Origin: Mucilaginibacter ginsenosidivorax
GTDB taxonomy: Bacteria > Bacteroidota > Bacteroidia > Sphingobacteriales > Sphingobacteriaceae
Length of the DNA: 64,000 nucleotides
NCBI RefSeq assembly: GCF_007971525.1
Contig: NZ_CP042437.1
Span: 5,580,001 to 5,644,000 of the forward strand
Reading direction: 5' to 3'
Both the position numbers and the translations under genes were made by a program. Numbering within the stretch: position 1 is the stretch's first letter; the number at the start of each line of letters is the position of its first letter. Under the pieces are notes generated by a model. The model searched no databases, was not told the DNA's origin, and was given only the letters and a program-made list of their open reading frames with translations. Below are positions 18,406-27,030 of this stretch, piece after piece.

Positions 18406-20640
18406 ATGAACTTAAAAAAAATCCTTTGCTTAGCAGCAATGATTATGCCCTCGCTGCTGATTGCCCAACAATGGCAACCAAAAAAAGCGGTACTCATGAC
18501 CCGGTTTGCTAAAGATGTAAACCCGAACTGTGTTTTGCCCGAGTACCCGCGCCCGCAGTTTGCCCGTGTAAAATGGCTTAACCTTAACGGTGTTTGGCAG
18601 TACCAGCCCGGTGCTGCCGGCGATGCTTTACCAAAAGGCAAGCTCAGCAAAACTATCCTGGTGCCATTCCCGGTGGAATCGGCGCTATCGGGTGTAATGG
18701 AACACCACGACAGGCTTTGGTATCGTCGCAAATTCACGGTCCCCGCGGCCTGGAAAGGTCAGCATGTCCTGTTGCACTTTGGCGCGGTTGACTATGAGTC
18801 GGAAGTGTTTGTAAACGGCAAAAGTTTTGGTGTGCATAAGGGCGGATACGACCCATTTAGCTACGATATCACATCTGCAATAACAGGTGCTGGTCCGCAG
18901 GAAATTACCGTAAGGGTTTTTGATGCTACAGATGATGCCGGCGAACCACGTGGTAAGCAAAGCCTGCACCCGCAGGGCATTATGTATACGCCTACTACCG
19001 GTATCTGGCAAACGGTGTGGCTGGAGCCTGTGCCGGTAACAAATATTAACGATATCAGGATAACCCCGGATATTGATAAATCAGTGGTAAAACTTACCGT
19101 AAGCACAGCAGCAAAAGCAGCAAGATACACGGTAGCCATTAAAGTGAAGGATGGTGTAAAAGTAGTACAAACTTACAGCGGCAAAGCCGGCCAGGAATTA
19201 AGTGTGCCGGTTAAGAATGCTAAATTATGGTCCCCGGATTCGCCTTTCCTTTATAATTTAGATATCAGCCTGCAAAAAGACGGCAAAAGCGTAGATATGG
19301 TTTCCAGCTACTTCGGGATGCGGAAGATATCGGTAGGCGATGAGGATGGTTACAAAAAACTGTTCCTGAACAATAAATTCCTTTTCCAGATAGGCCCGCT
19401 TGACCAGGGTTTCTGGCCCGATGGTATTTATACCGCGCCTACTGATGCTGCCATCAAAAACGACTTGCAGATGATTAAAAACTATGGCTTTAACATGGTG
19501 CGCAAGCACATTAAGGTTGAGCCGTACCGGTGGTACTACTGGGCCGATAAACTGGGCTTAATGGTTTGGCAGGATATGCCGTCTGAAAATTCGTATACAG
19601 AACATACGCCACCTATTGATTCAGTTGCCTACGCATCTGAATTAACCCGGATGATTAAAACGCATTGGAACACGCCGAGCATTGTAACCTGGGTAGTTTT
19701 TAACGAAGCACAAGGGCAGCATAACACGGCCGGTTTAGTTAACATGGTACGTAAGCTCGACGATTCGCGGCTTATTAACCAGGCCAGTGGGGGCAACCAT
19801 TTTGGCGTTGGCGATTTTATGGATATTCACAGCTACCCGCCGCCAGCGGTGCCCGAAAGTAAAACCCAGGTTTTGGCCTGTGGCGAGTATGGCGGTATCG
19901 GGTACATAATTCCGGGTCATATCTGGAAATCGGGCCCTACATATATCATGATTGATAACAAAAAAGATTATACCAATTTGTACGATACCTACGCCAACGA
20001 CCTCGTGCTATACAAAACCAATAAAGGATTAAGCGCCGCGGTATACACCGAAATTACCGATGTTGAAGTGGAGTTAAATGGTTTACTCACCTATGACCGC
20101 GAGGTAGATAAAGGAGGCGTAGCAAACATCAGCGCATCCAACAAAAAAATCATTAACGATCATATGTACATCAGCGATGTGCTGCCATCATCGCAAACCA
20201 ACAGCCGCGATTGGAAGTATACCTTCTCCAAACCGGAAGACGGCTGGTTTAACACACAGTACAATGATGCCGCATGGAAATTGGGCCCCGGCGGGTTTGG
20301 TACAAGCTTTACGCCAGGTGTAAATGTTAAAACGGTTTGGAACAGCAGCGATATATGGATACGCCAGGATTTTACCCTTAATGAAACCAGGGCCATCAAC
20401 AAAGACAATCTGGTGCTGTACATTCATCACGATGAAACCTGCGAGGTATACATAAACGGCGTTAAAGCTGCAACAATTGATGGTGGCACATCCGGCTATA
20501 CCGTAGCGCCAATAAGTAAAGAAGGTAAAGCAGCGCTAAACCTGAAAGGCAAAAATACGATAGCCATACATTGCCACCAAACAGTGGGCGGGCAGTATAT
20601 TGATGCCGGTATTTCGCTTTTGAGTAAAACAAAGCCCTGA
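18406..20640 (+). CDS. Glycoside hydrolase family 2 beta-galactosidase-like protein
   Basis: This is a 744-residue exported GH2 enzyme. The ATG at 18406 gives a signal peptide (MNLKKILCLAAMIMP...IAQ); an upstream in-frame ATG would not. The N-terminal sugar-binding jelly roll includes LWYRRKFTVPAAW and VNGKSFGVHKGGY. An immunoglobulin-like domain follows, then the TIM barrel with acid/base E434 in WVVFNEAQG and nucleophile E494 in LACGEYGG. A second jelly-roll-like module near the C-terminus (HHDETCEVYINGVKAA) is extra relative to minimal GH2 proteins. It probably degrades oligosaccharides in the periplasm. Beta-galactosidase versus glucuronidase-type specificity is unresolved. Confidence 0.85.
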   Translation: MNLKKILCLAAMIMPSLLIAQQWQPKKAVLMTRFAKDVNPNCVLPEYPRPQFARVKWLNLNGVWQYQPGAAGDALPKGKLSKTILVPFPVESALSGVMEHHDRLWYRRKFTVPAAWKGQHVLLHFGAVDYESEVFVNGKSFGVHKGGYDPFSYDITSAITGAGPQEITVRVFDATDDAGEPRGKQSLHPQGIMYTPTTGIWQTVWLEPVPVTNINDIRITPDIDKSVVKLTVSTAAKAARYTVAIKVKDGVKVVQTYSGKAGQELSVPVKNAKLWSPDSPFLYNLDISLQKDGKSVDMVSSYFGMRKISVGDEDGYKKLFLNNKFLFQIGPLDQGFWPDGIYTAPTDAAIKNDLQMIKNYGFNMVRKHIKVEPYRWYYWADKLGLMVWQDMPSENSYTEHTPPIDSVAYASELTRMIKTHWNTPSIVTWVVFNEAQGQHNTAGLVNMVRKLDDSRLINQASGGNHFGVGDFMDIHSYPPPAVPESKTQVLACGEYGGIGYIIPGHIWKSGPTYIMIDNKKDYTNLYDTYANDLVLYKTNKGLSAAVYTEITDVEVELNGLLTYDREVDKGGVANISASNKKIINDHMYISDVLPSSQTNSRDWKYTFSKPEDGWFNTQYNDAAWKLGPGGFGTSFTPGVNVKTVWNSSDIWIRQDFTLNETRAINKDNLVLYIHHDETCEVYINGVKAATIDGGTSGYTVAPISKEGKAALNLKGKNTIAIHCHQTVGGQYIDAGISLLSKTKP

Positions 20641-20670
20641 TTAATTTTTATCTCCTTGGTTTAGTAACAG

Positions 20671-20697
20671 GCCCTTGCTGATTGCAGGGGCTTTTTT
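20671..20697 (+). terminator. Intrinsic terminator after the GH2 gene
   Basis: GCCCTTGC (20671-20678) pairs with GCAGGGGC (20684-20691) with one G-T pair, then T6. Confidence 0.85.
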
Positions 20698-20908
20698 GTG
20701 GGGAAATAAACACATATGCTGTAATTATTTAGGTATTAAAAATACTATTGTTTCAGCAACCGCTAACCGTATCTTAACCCAAATAACAAGCCTGTTCCTC
20801 TTTTTTTAACAAAAACAGAGGAATGAGGCTAAAATCCGGCTAATGATTGCTAAATTGTTAGTTCAATAATTTAGTAATCCACCGTACTTTTGATAAAAAT
20901 AAGAAACA

Positions 20909-21847
20909 ATGATAACTTTTGACTGGAAAGGCGTATTCCCTGCGGTAACCACCAAGTTCACCGATAACGACGAATTAGATTTTGATGCTTTTGATGTTAA
21001 CCTTGCCGCACAGCTTGAAGCTGGTGTCGACGGGTTTATTTTAGGCGGTTCATTAGGCGAGGCCAGTGTGCTTACCGATGATGAAAAGTTTGCGTTATTA
21101 AAACACACTATTGAATATGTTGATGGTAAGGTGCCGGTAATATTAAATATTGCTGAGCAAACCACTAAAGCAGCTGTAGCCTGTGCTAAAAGAGCTTTTG
21201 ATACAGGTGCCGATGGTTTAATGCTATTGCCGCCAATGCGCTATAACAGCGAAGAACGCGAAACTTTGGCTTACATAGGCGCAGTTGCCGAAAGTACCGA
21301 ACTGCCTATCATGATATACAACAATCCTGTTGATTATAAAATTGAAGTTACACTGGATATGTTTGAAAAACTGGCGGTTTATAAAAACATCCAGGCGGTA
21401 AAAGAATCAACCCGTAATGTATCAAACGTTACCAAAATGTTTAACCGTTTTGGCAACCGCTACGCCATATTTACCGGTGTTGATCCACTGGCTATGGAAA
21501 GCCTTGTAATGGGTGCCGATGGCTGGGTAGCAGGTTTGGTTGATGCCTTCCCTAAAGAAACGGTAGCTATCTATCGTTTGGTAAAAGCCGGCAGAATTGC
21601 CGAAGCTTTAACCATTTACCGTTGGTTTTTGCCGGTATTGGAATTAGATATTCATCCAAAACTGGTTCAGTATATTAAACTGGCCGAAGTTGCAACAGGT
21701 ATTGGTACCGAAAATGTGCGCGCGCCACGTTTACCGTTAATTGGCGAAGAACGCACCAAAGTGTTAAAGATCATTAATGATGCATTAGCCGTTCGCCCGG
21801 AACTACCTGTTGGCAGCTGGGGTAAACTAACCGAAGTTGAAGCTTAA
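20909..21847 (+). CDS. DapA-family lyase, likely 4-hydroxy-pyrroline-2-carboxylate deaminase
   Basis: This 312-residue class I aldolase-fold enzyme belongs to the dihydrodipicolinate synthase family. The Schiff-base lysine is K165 (AVKESTRNV) and the assisting tyrosine is Y137 (MIYNNPVDY). GGSLGEASVLTDDE is the substrate-carboxylate loop. DapA itself would sit with lysine genes. Here the next genes are a hydroxyproline epimerase and a D-amino acid oxidoreductase, so the likely job is deamination of delta1-pyrroline-4-hydroxy-2-carboxylate to 2-oxoglutarate semialdehyde. A possible TAnnTTTG promoter element, TACTTTTG (20885-20892), lies just upstream. Family certain; pathway role inferred from context. 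Confidence 0.8.
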   Translation: MITFDWKGVFPAVTTKFTDNDELDFDAFDVNLAAQLEAGVDGFILGGSLGEASVLTDDEKFALLKHTIEYVDGKVPVILNIAEQTTKAAVACAKRAFDTGADGLMLLPPMRYNSEERETLAYIGAVAESTELPIMIYNNPVDYKIEVTLDMFEKLAVYKNIQAVKESTRNVSNVTKMFNRFGNRYAIFTGVDPLAMESLVMGADGWVAGLVDAFPKETVAIYRLVKAGRIAEALTIYRWFLPVLELDIHPKLVQYIKLAEVATGIGTENVRAPRLPLIGEERTKVLKIINDALAVRPELPVGSWGKLTEVEA

Positions 21848-21871
21848 TCATCATTTAATAAAACTATAACC

Positions 21872-21911
21872 AAAGCTTAAGGCCGGCTTTATGCCTTCGG
21901 CCTTAAGCTTT
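21872..21911 (+). terminator. Strong intercistronic hairpin
   Basis: AAAGCTTAAGGCCG (21872-21885) pairs perfectly with CGGCCTTAAGCTTT (21898-21911). It lies between the DapA-family gene and the epimerase gene. The weak T run suggests mRNA stabilisation or attenuation rather than full termination. Confidence 0.7.
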
Positions 21912-21921
21912 ATGCTTTCAA

Positions 21922-22923
21922 ATGAGTAGTAAAACATTTTTTTGTATAGATGCGCACACCTGCGGTAACCCCGTTAGGGTAGTGGCAGGTGGCGGCCCAA
22001 CGCTTAAGGGCGATAACATGAGCCAGAAGCGCCAGCACTTTTTAAAAGAGTACGACTGGATACGCACCGGGCTGATGTTTGAGCCAAGAGGGCATGATAT
22101 GATGTCGGGAAGTATCTTGTTTCCGCCTCATGATCCGGCAAATGATGTGGCCGTTTTATTTATTGAAACCAGTGGCTGCCTGCCCATGTGCGGACATGGT
22201 ACTATTGGTACCATCACCATTGCTATTGAAGAGGGGCTTATTCAGCCTAAAATACCCGGCATAGTACGTATGGAAGCGCCGGCCGGCCTTGTTTTAATAG
22301 AATATAAGCAGGAAGGTAAAAAAGTCACTTCGGTTAAACTCAGGAACGTGGCCGCCTATCTTGCCGCTACCAACCTGGAAGTTGAGTGCCCCGATCTGGG
22401 TATGCTAACCATCGATGTATCTTATGGCGGTAATTACTATGCCATTGTTGATCCGCAGCCAAATTTTGCCGGGCTTGAAAATTATACCGCCGGGCAGCTG
22501 ATAGCCTGGAGCCAGGTATTACGCAAGCGCATTAACGAAAAATATAAATTCGTTCACCCGCAGGATCCTACCATAAATACATGTACCCATATCCTTTGGG
22601 CGGGCGCAACGTTAGATAGTACATCTACCGCCCGTAACGCCGTATTTTATGGCGATAAGGCCATTGACAGGTCGCCATGCGGCACCGGTACATCTGCACG
22701 TATGGCACAATGGTATGCCAAAGGCAAGCTGAAAGTTGGCGAGCCTTTTATCCACGAAAGTATTATCGGTAGTAAATTCACAGGCAAGGTTGAAGATGTA
22801 GTGAAAATTGGCGAACTGGATGCCATTATTCCGAGTGTTGAAGGCTGGGCAAAAGTTTATGGTTACAATACCATCAAAATAGATGATGACGATCCGTATG
22901 CACATGGTTTCCAGGTGATATAA
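21922..22923 (+). CDS. 4-hydroxyproline 2-epimerase (proline racemase family)
   Basis: This 333-residue proline racemase-family enzyme keeps both catalytic cysteines: C90 in MCGHGTIG and C253 in RSPCGTGTSAR. The Cys/Cys pair marks racemases and 4-hydroxyproline epimerases and excludes the trans-3-hydroxyproline dehydratases, which have threonine first. The flanking genes, a DapA-family deaminase and an FAD D-amino acid dehydrogenase, point to conversion of trans-4-hydroxy-L-proline to cis-4-hydroxy-D-proline rather than proline racemisation. It acts in the cytoplasm. The likely origin of the substrate is collagen-like or plant cell-wall protein; that is inference. Confidence 0.85.
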   Translation: MSSKTFFCIDAHTCGNPVRVVAGGGPTLKGDNMSQKRQHFLKEYDWIRTGLMFEPRGHDMMSGSILFPPHDPANDVAVLFIETSGCLPMCGHGTIGTITIAIEEGLIQPKIPGIVRMEAPAGLVLIEYKQEGKKVTSVKLRNVAAYLAATNLEVECPDLGMLTIDVSYGGNYYAIVDPQPNFAGLENYTAGQLIAWSQVLRKRINEKYKFVHPQDPTINTCTHILWAGATLDSTSTARNAVFYGDKAIDRSPCGTGTSARMAQWYAKGKLKVGEPFIHESIIGSKFTGKVEDVVKIGELDAIIPSVEGWAKVYGYNTIKIDDDDPYAHGFQVI

Positions 22924-22943
22924 AGAAATAACAATAATAATCC

Positions 22944-23070
22944 ACTTGTCATTTCGAACGAACGAAGGGCAGGCCTGAGCGTTGAGTGAGGAGAAATCTT
23001 ATACGACAAGCTTCACGGCCCATCGCTCGTATAAGATTTCTCACTCGTACCTCGTTTCGAAATGACAAGT
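22944..23070. repeat. Nested inverted-repeat element (dispersed palindrome type)
   Basis: The outer arms ACTTGTCATTTCGAA (22944-22958) pair perfectly with 23056-23070. The inner 16-bp arm GAGAAATCTTATACGA (22991-23006) pairs perfectly with 23027-23042. There is no coding capacity. The layout resembles intergenic palindromic repeats that occur in many copies in related genomes, as far as I recall. It separates the epimerase gene from the oxidoreductase gene. Confidence 0.8.
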
Positions 23071-23125
23071 TTTAATTAAAAAGTAAGCTTTCGGTCTTAG
23101 GCCTTTAGCTTTAAGCTTTCAAAAA

Positions 23126-24370
23126 ATGGCAAAAGTGCTGATCATAGGTGGCGGAATTGTAGGTTTAAGTTCCGCATATTATTTACAAAAGGCCGGGCAC
23201 CAGGTTACCGTGTTGGATAAAGGCGATCTGACTGATAGCTGCTCGTTCGGCAATGCGGGTATGATAGTGCCCAGTCACTTTATTCCGTTGGCGACTCCTG
23301 GTATGGTTTCGCAGGGCATAAAATGGATGTTTAATAGTAAGAGCCCGTTTTATGTAAAGCCATCGTTTAATCCGCAACTTATTTCCTGGGGACTAAAGTT
23401 TCTTCAAAAAGCAAATGCAGGGCACGTAGAGCGGTCTGCAACACCGTTAACCGAACTTTCTTTACTAAGCAAAAAGCTCTATGAAGATTTGAGTAAAGAA
23501 CCGGAATTTGATTTCGACCTGGTTGAAAAGGGGATCCTGATGTTTTACAAAACCGAAAAGGCAGGCGAAGAAGAAGCTCACCTGGCCGAAAAGGGCCGCG
23601 AACTGGGTTTGGATATGGCCGTGCTTAGCCCGGCTGATTGTGTTAAGCTGCAGCCCAACCTGGAGCTTGACGTATTAGGCGCGGTACACTATCGTTGCGA
23701 TGCACACCTATCGCCAAATAAGCTGATGGCGGCGATGGTAAAATACCTCAGAGGCGCCGGGGTAAATCTTATTACGAATAAAGAGGTTACTAAAATAGAA
23801 ACTGTTGCAGGTAAAGTAACGAGGGTTTTATCGTACAATGAAGAATTTAAAGCCGATGAATATATTGTTGCGGGGGGCTCCTGGTCGCCGGCGATAGGTA
23901 AATTGTTGGGAGTTAAAATATTACTGATGCCGGGTAAAGGCTATTCTTTTAATGTGAAAGAACAAGTTCCATCCATGCAGATTCCGGCATTGCTGGCAGA
24001 AGCACGTGTAGCCATCACCCCCATGAATGGCGGCCTGCGCTACGGAGGCACTATGGAACTTGATAAAATCAACAACCGCATCAACATGAACCGCGTGAAG
24101 GGTATTGTTGAATCGGTACCTAAGTATTTCCCCGGCTTGAAACCAGCTGTGCCTGCCGAAAAAGATATCTGGTTTGGTTTCCGGCCGTCATCTGCTGATG
24201 GCTTGCCCTATATCGGCAGGAGCAATAAATTCGGCAACCTTGTTATAGCAACCGGGCATGGCATGATGGGCCTGAGTTTAGGAGCAGCTACAGGGTTATT
24301 GGTACAGGAGGTAATTTCGGGTACAAAAAACAGTATTGATATTGAGGCTTTTGCACCGGATAGAAGTTAG
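23126..24370 (+). CDS. FAD-dependent D-amino acid dehydrogenase (likely D-hydroxyproline)
   Basis: This 414-residue DadA-like flavoprotein has an N-terminal Rossmann FAD-binding motif GGGIVGLSSAYYL at residues 8-20. C-terminal family motifs FGFRPSSADGLPYIG and ATGHGMMGLSLG are also present. In hydroxyproline catabolism such an enzyme oxidises cis-4-hydroxy-D-proline to the pyrroline that the DapA-family protein deaminates. The context supports that role, although the palindromic element at 22944-23070 separates it from the epimerase, so it may have its own transcript. The last pathway enzyme, a 2-oxoglutarate semialdehyde dehydrogenase, is not in the window. Confidence 0.82.
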   Translation: MAKVLIIGGGIVGLSSAYYLQKAGHQVTVLDKGDLTDSCSFGNAGMIVPSHFIPLATPGMVSQGIKWMFNSKSPFYVKPSFNPQLISWGLKFLQKANAGHVERSATPLTELSLLSKKLYEDLSKEPEFDFDLVEKGILMFYKTEKAGEEEAHLAEKGRELGLDMAVLSPADCVKLQPNLELDVLGAVHYRCDAHLSPNKLMAAMVKYLRGAGVNLITNKEVTKIETVAGKVTRVLSYNEEFKADEYIVAGGSWSPAIGKLLGVKILLMPGKGYSFNVKEQVPSMQIPALLAEARVAITPMNGGLRYGGTMELDKINNRINMNRVKGIVESVPKYFPGLKPAVPAEKDIWFGFRPSSADGLPYIGRSNKFGNLVIATGHGMMGLSLGAATGLLVQEVISGTKNSIDIEAFAPDRS

Positions 24371-24390
24371 TAAGAAATTATAAGTATGTA

Positions 24391-24703
24391 ACTGTCGCGA
24401 GGTCTTAACTCGTGACTACCATGGTTTCAGCTTTCAGCTGAACTGAAGCCAAAGGCTTCAACCATTCTACCCACGAGTTACGCTACGCTAACCTCGCGGG
24501 AGATTTTTTAAAATCGTTTACTGTCGCGGGGTTTTAACTCGTGACTACCATGATTTCAGCTTTCAGCTGAACTGAAGCCGAAGGCTTCAACCATTCTACC
24601 CACGAGTTACGCTACGCTAACCTTGCGGGAGAGTTTTTTAAAATCGTTTACTGTCGCGGGGTTTTAACCCGTGACTACCATGGTTTCAGCTTTCAGCTGA
24701 ACT
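24391..24703. repeat. Tandem REP-like units (2 full, 1 interrupted)
   Basis: Units start at 24391, 24520 and 24650 with a period of 129-130 bp and near-identical sequence. Each unit is a long imperfect palindrome. CGCGAGGT...TAACTCGTG at the left pairs with CACGAGTTA...TAACCTCGCG at the right, with an inner TGAAGCC/GGCTTCA hairpin. The third unit breaks off at 24703, just before the RAYT gene. Confidence 0.88.
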
Positions 24704-24756
24704 AATCAAATCAAATAATTTGAAATTATATTTTTAGTTGCTAATTTGCTTTCACC

Positions 24757-25305
24757 ATGAGCCTTAGCCATAAATTTCGCAACCAGGAAAAACTTTATTT
24801 CGCAACTTTTACCACCGTAAGATGGGTGGATGTTTTTACCCGTATTGCTTACAAAGAAATACTTGTTGATAGTTTTAAGTTTTGCATGGAAAAGAAGGGC
24901 CTGGAAATTTACGCATGGGTTATTATGAGTAACCATGTGCATCTTATTATGGGAACCAAAGGCAAACCAATGCAAGACATCTTGCGGGATTTTAAAACAC
25001 ATACTTCAAAAGCGATCATCAAGGCTATTCAGGACAACCCGCAGGAAAGCCGTAAAGACTGGTTGCTTTGGATGTTTGCCAAGGAAGGTAACTTTAATCC
25101 TAACAATAAAAACAACCAGTTTTGGCAGCAAGGTAATCATCCAATAGAATTGACCGATAACCTTATTATTGATCAGAAATTGGAATATATTCATTTTAAC
25201 CCGGTTGCAGCAGGCTGGGTAGATACGCCCGAACATTATTTATATAGCAGCGCACGTGATTATGCCGGAATTAAGGGCTTGTTGGATATTCAATTGATTT
25301 GTTAG
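24757..25305 (+). CDS. REP-associated tyrosine transposase (RAYT, Y1/HUH family)
   Basis: This 182-residue single-strand DNA transposase of the IS200/TnpA-REP type has the HUH motif at H60-x-H62 (SNHVHLIM) and the probable catalytic tyrosine Y144 in LEYIHFNPVAAGW. RAYTs cleave and mobilise REP hairpins. Here the gene sits inside a REP-like unit: two and a half units precede it and the missing right half of the third follows at 25333-25441. This is the classic arrangement of a RAYT with its cognate repeats. The protein appears full length with intact catalytic residues, so it may be active. Confidence 0.88.
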   Translation: MSLSHKFRNQEKLYFATFTTVRWVDVFTRIAYKEILVDSFKFCMEKKGLEIYAWVIMSNHVHLIMGTKGKPMQDILRDFKTHTSKAIIKAIQDNPQESRKDWLLWMFAKEGNFNPNNKNNQFWQQGNHPIELTDNLIIDQKLEYIHFNPVAAGWVDTPEHYLYSSARDYAGIKGLLDIQLIC

Positions 25306-25332
25306 TGTTTGTAAGCTGGAAGCTTACACCAG

Positions 25333-25441
25333 TTTTACCCACGAGTTACGCTACGCTAACCTCGCGGGAGAGTTTTTAAAATCTTTAACAGTCGCGGGGT
25401 CTTAACCCGTGAATATGCTGGTTTCTGCCTTCAGCTGAACT
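25333..25441. repeat. Right half of the REP-like unit plus a partial next unit
   Basis: The sequence resumes the repeat at TTTTACCCACGAGTTACG and continues through CCTCGCGGGAGAG into the start of another unit, ending TCAGCTGAACT. Together with 24650-24703 it brackets the RAYT gene. A replacement hairpin (GTAAGCTGGAAGCTTAC) precedes it. Confidence 0.82.
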
Positions 25442-25446
25442 CCCTA

Positions 25447-26529
25447 TTATAAAGCCTCATCAACCAATTGTTTCAACGCATAATATCGTTCGTGCCTGCC
25501 GTCATTTTTAATGTAAAAACACATTAAAAATGCGGCATAATGCTTATCGTTATTTACCCAGGGGAAACTGCCAAATAAACCTGGGCTACTTACTGCCGGT
25601 GTTGGATTTTGCGGGCCGGACGCTTTCAATACCCACTCGCCGAAACCATAGCCGGCATTGCCGGCTTCTTCAGGTGCATAGGCTATTTTTACGTCTTTGG
25701 TTATCCGGTCTACCTGCATTTCGTTAACGCTTTTTTCGCTTAGCGCACGTTTGCCGTTAACGGTACCTTTGTTTAATATCATCACCAAAAAGTTAAGATA
25801 ATCGGTGGGAGTGCTCCATGCCCCCCCGGCTGGGAAGGCTACAGGGCCTTTGCCAAAATCGGTATTAACCATACCGCATGGGCCGGCAATGCGTTCGGCA
25901 AAAAGGGTTTCGAAACTTTTACCACTAATTTTCTCAATAACAGCTGCCGCCATTTGCAGGCCTACGTTGCTGTACCTGAACAGCGTACCGGGCTTTCCCT
26001 CAATGGGCATATCCGCAATGTTTTGGATAGATTGATCCATGCTGTGAATATCTTTCATATCCTGTAATGCCTCTTTTATGGGCGGCGCCTGGATGCCGGT
26101 AAGGTGCGACAGGCATTGGCTTATGGTAATAGCCCCCTTGCCGCTTTTGGAGAGTACAGACAGGTATTTACCTACGGTATCGGTCAGTTTTAGTTTGCCC
26201 TCGTCAACAAAAGTAATCACCAAAGCCGCGCTAAACCATTTGCTGCAACTGGCAACCGGAATTTTGGTAGTAGTGGTGAAAGCATCAAGGTTGGGTGTTT
26301 TGCTCATTTTACGAGCAATCATTTTTGTGGCAAACCTTTGTTTTATGGTCATTTCATCCTTGCTGCCAGTGTAAATGATTTTGCCATCTTTATAAACCAT
26401 AAGCACGGTACGGCCACCCATTTTTTCGGTATTATCGGCAAGCCATTGATCAACTTTTTCAAAATGATGCTGAGCTTTTGCTGTAACTATAGTGCAAAGC
26501 AAAAGGAGCACAGTTATTAACTTTTTCAT
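25447..26529 (-). CDS. Secreted serine hydrolase, beta-lactamase/PBP class C family
   Basis: This 360-residue protein has a signal peptide (MKKLITVLLLLCTIVTAKAQ). The catalytic SxxK tetrad is S94-C-S-K97 in IPVASCSKWF and the YxN triad is Y186-S-N in LFRYSNVGL. The family includes esterases, D-aminopeptidases and class C beta-lactamase-like proteins of the periplasm. Absence of an adjacent AmpR-type regulator argues against a dedicated resistance gene. It is followed on the same strand by other exported proteins but is separated by short gaps. Substrate unknown. Confidence 0.83.
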   Translation of the reverse strand: MKKLITVLLLLCTIVTAKAQHHFEKVDQWLADNTEKMGGRTVLMVYKDGKIIYTGSKDEMTIKQRFATKMIARKMSKTPNLDAFTTTTKIPVASCSKWFSAALVITFVDEGKLKLTDTVGKYLSVLSKSGKGAITISQCLSHLTGIQAPPIKEALQDMKDIHSMDQSIQNIADMPIEGKPGTLFRYSNVGLQMAAAVIEKISGKSFETLFAERIAGPCGMVNTDFGKGPVAFPAGGAWSTPTDYLNFLVMILNKGTVNGKRALSEKSVNEMQVDRITKDVKIAYAPEEAGNAGYGFGEWVLKASGPQNPTPAVSSPGLFGSFPWVNNDKHYAAFLMCFYIKNDGRHERYYALKQLVDEAL

Positions 26530-26592
26530 AATCTCAACATAAATTTAAAAAAGGCACTATAAACCAGGTGACTGGTACAGTGCCTTAAAAAG

Positions 26593-27006
26593 TTATTGTT
26601 TTTCTTTAATCTTTTCCATTAGTTTCGCTTTCATCTCATCCTCAAAGTCCTTGTATTGTTTAAACTGCGCCGGGGTGAACACGCTTTTTAATTCCTGGTC
26701 TTTTCCTTCCTGCAAACTCCTGGCCTGTTTCATTTTGCTAAAGCGACCGTCATCGCTCTTGATTACTGCCTGCATTTTACGGGCGTAAGTTAAATTAATG
26801 GCCTGCACCTTGCTCTCCTGGGCAGCATCCAGTTTTAGCTTGCTCTTCATCATTTCTGTCTGAAACTGTGCTCTTTGCTCCGGGGTAGAGTTTTTAAAAT
26901 CGGGCATTGAGGTTTGGGCAATAGCCGGTTTGCTCATTAGTATCGTTAAAGTCATTATTGCGGTTATTAGCCAAAGTGCTTTTATAATTCCTTGCTTTTT
27001 CATCAT
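26593..27006 (-). CDS. Small exported helical protein, Spy/CpxP-like
   Basis: This 137-residue protein has a signal peptide (ALWLITAIMTLTILMSKPAIAQ) and a charged, mostly helical body. The segments STPEQRAQFQTEMMKSKL and VFTPAQFKQYKDFEDEMKAK resemble LTxxQ-type Spy/CpxP periplasmic helical proteins. These are chaperone-like or envelope-stress sensors, although homology is not certain. It sits just upstream of the serine hydrolase and downstream of a lipoprotein gene, all on the minus strand. The second methionine is an equally good start. Confidence 0.65.
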   Translation of the reverse strand: MMKKQGIIKALWLITAIMTLTILMSKPAIAQTSMPDFKNSTPEQRAQFQTEMMKSKLKLDAAQESKVQAINLTYARKMQAVIKSDDGRFSKMKQARSLQEGKDQELKSVFTPAQFKQYKDFEDEMKAKLMEKIKEKQ

Positions 27007-27030
27007 TCGTAATTTGGTTAAAAATACACT

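Noticed and set aside
20909..21847. Lysine-pathway DapA
   Set aside because: The neighbours are hydroxyproline epimerase and a D-amino acid dehydrogenase, and no lysine genes are present. The catabolic lyase role fits better.
25447..26529. Antibiotic-resistance beta-lactamase
   Set aside because: Only the general SxxK/YxN serine-hydrolase motifs are visible, and no resistance context. Many such family members are esterases or peptidases.
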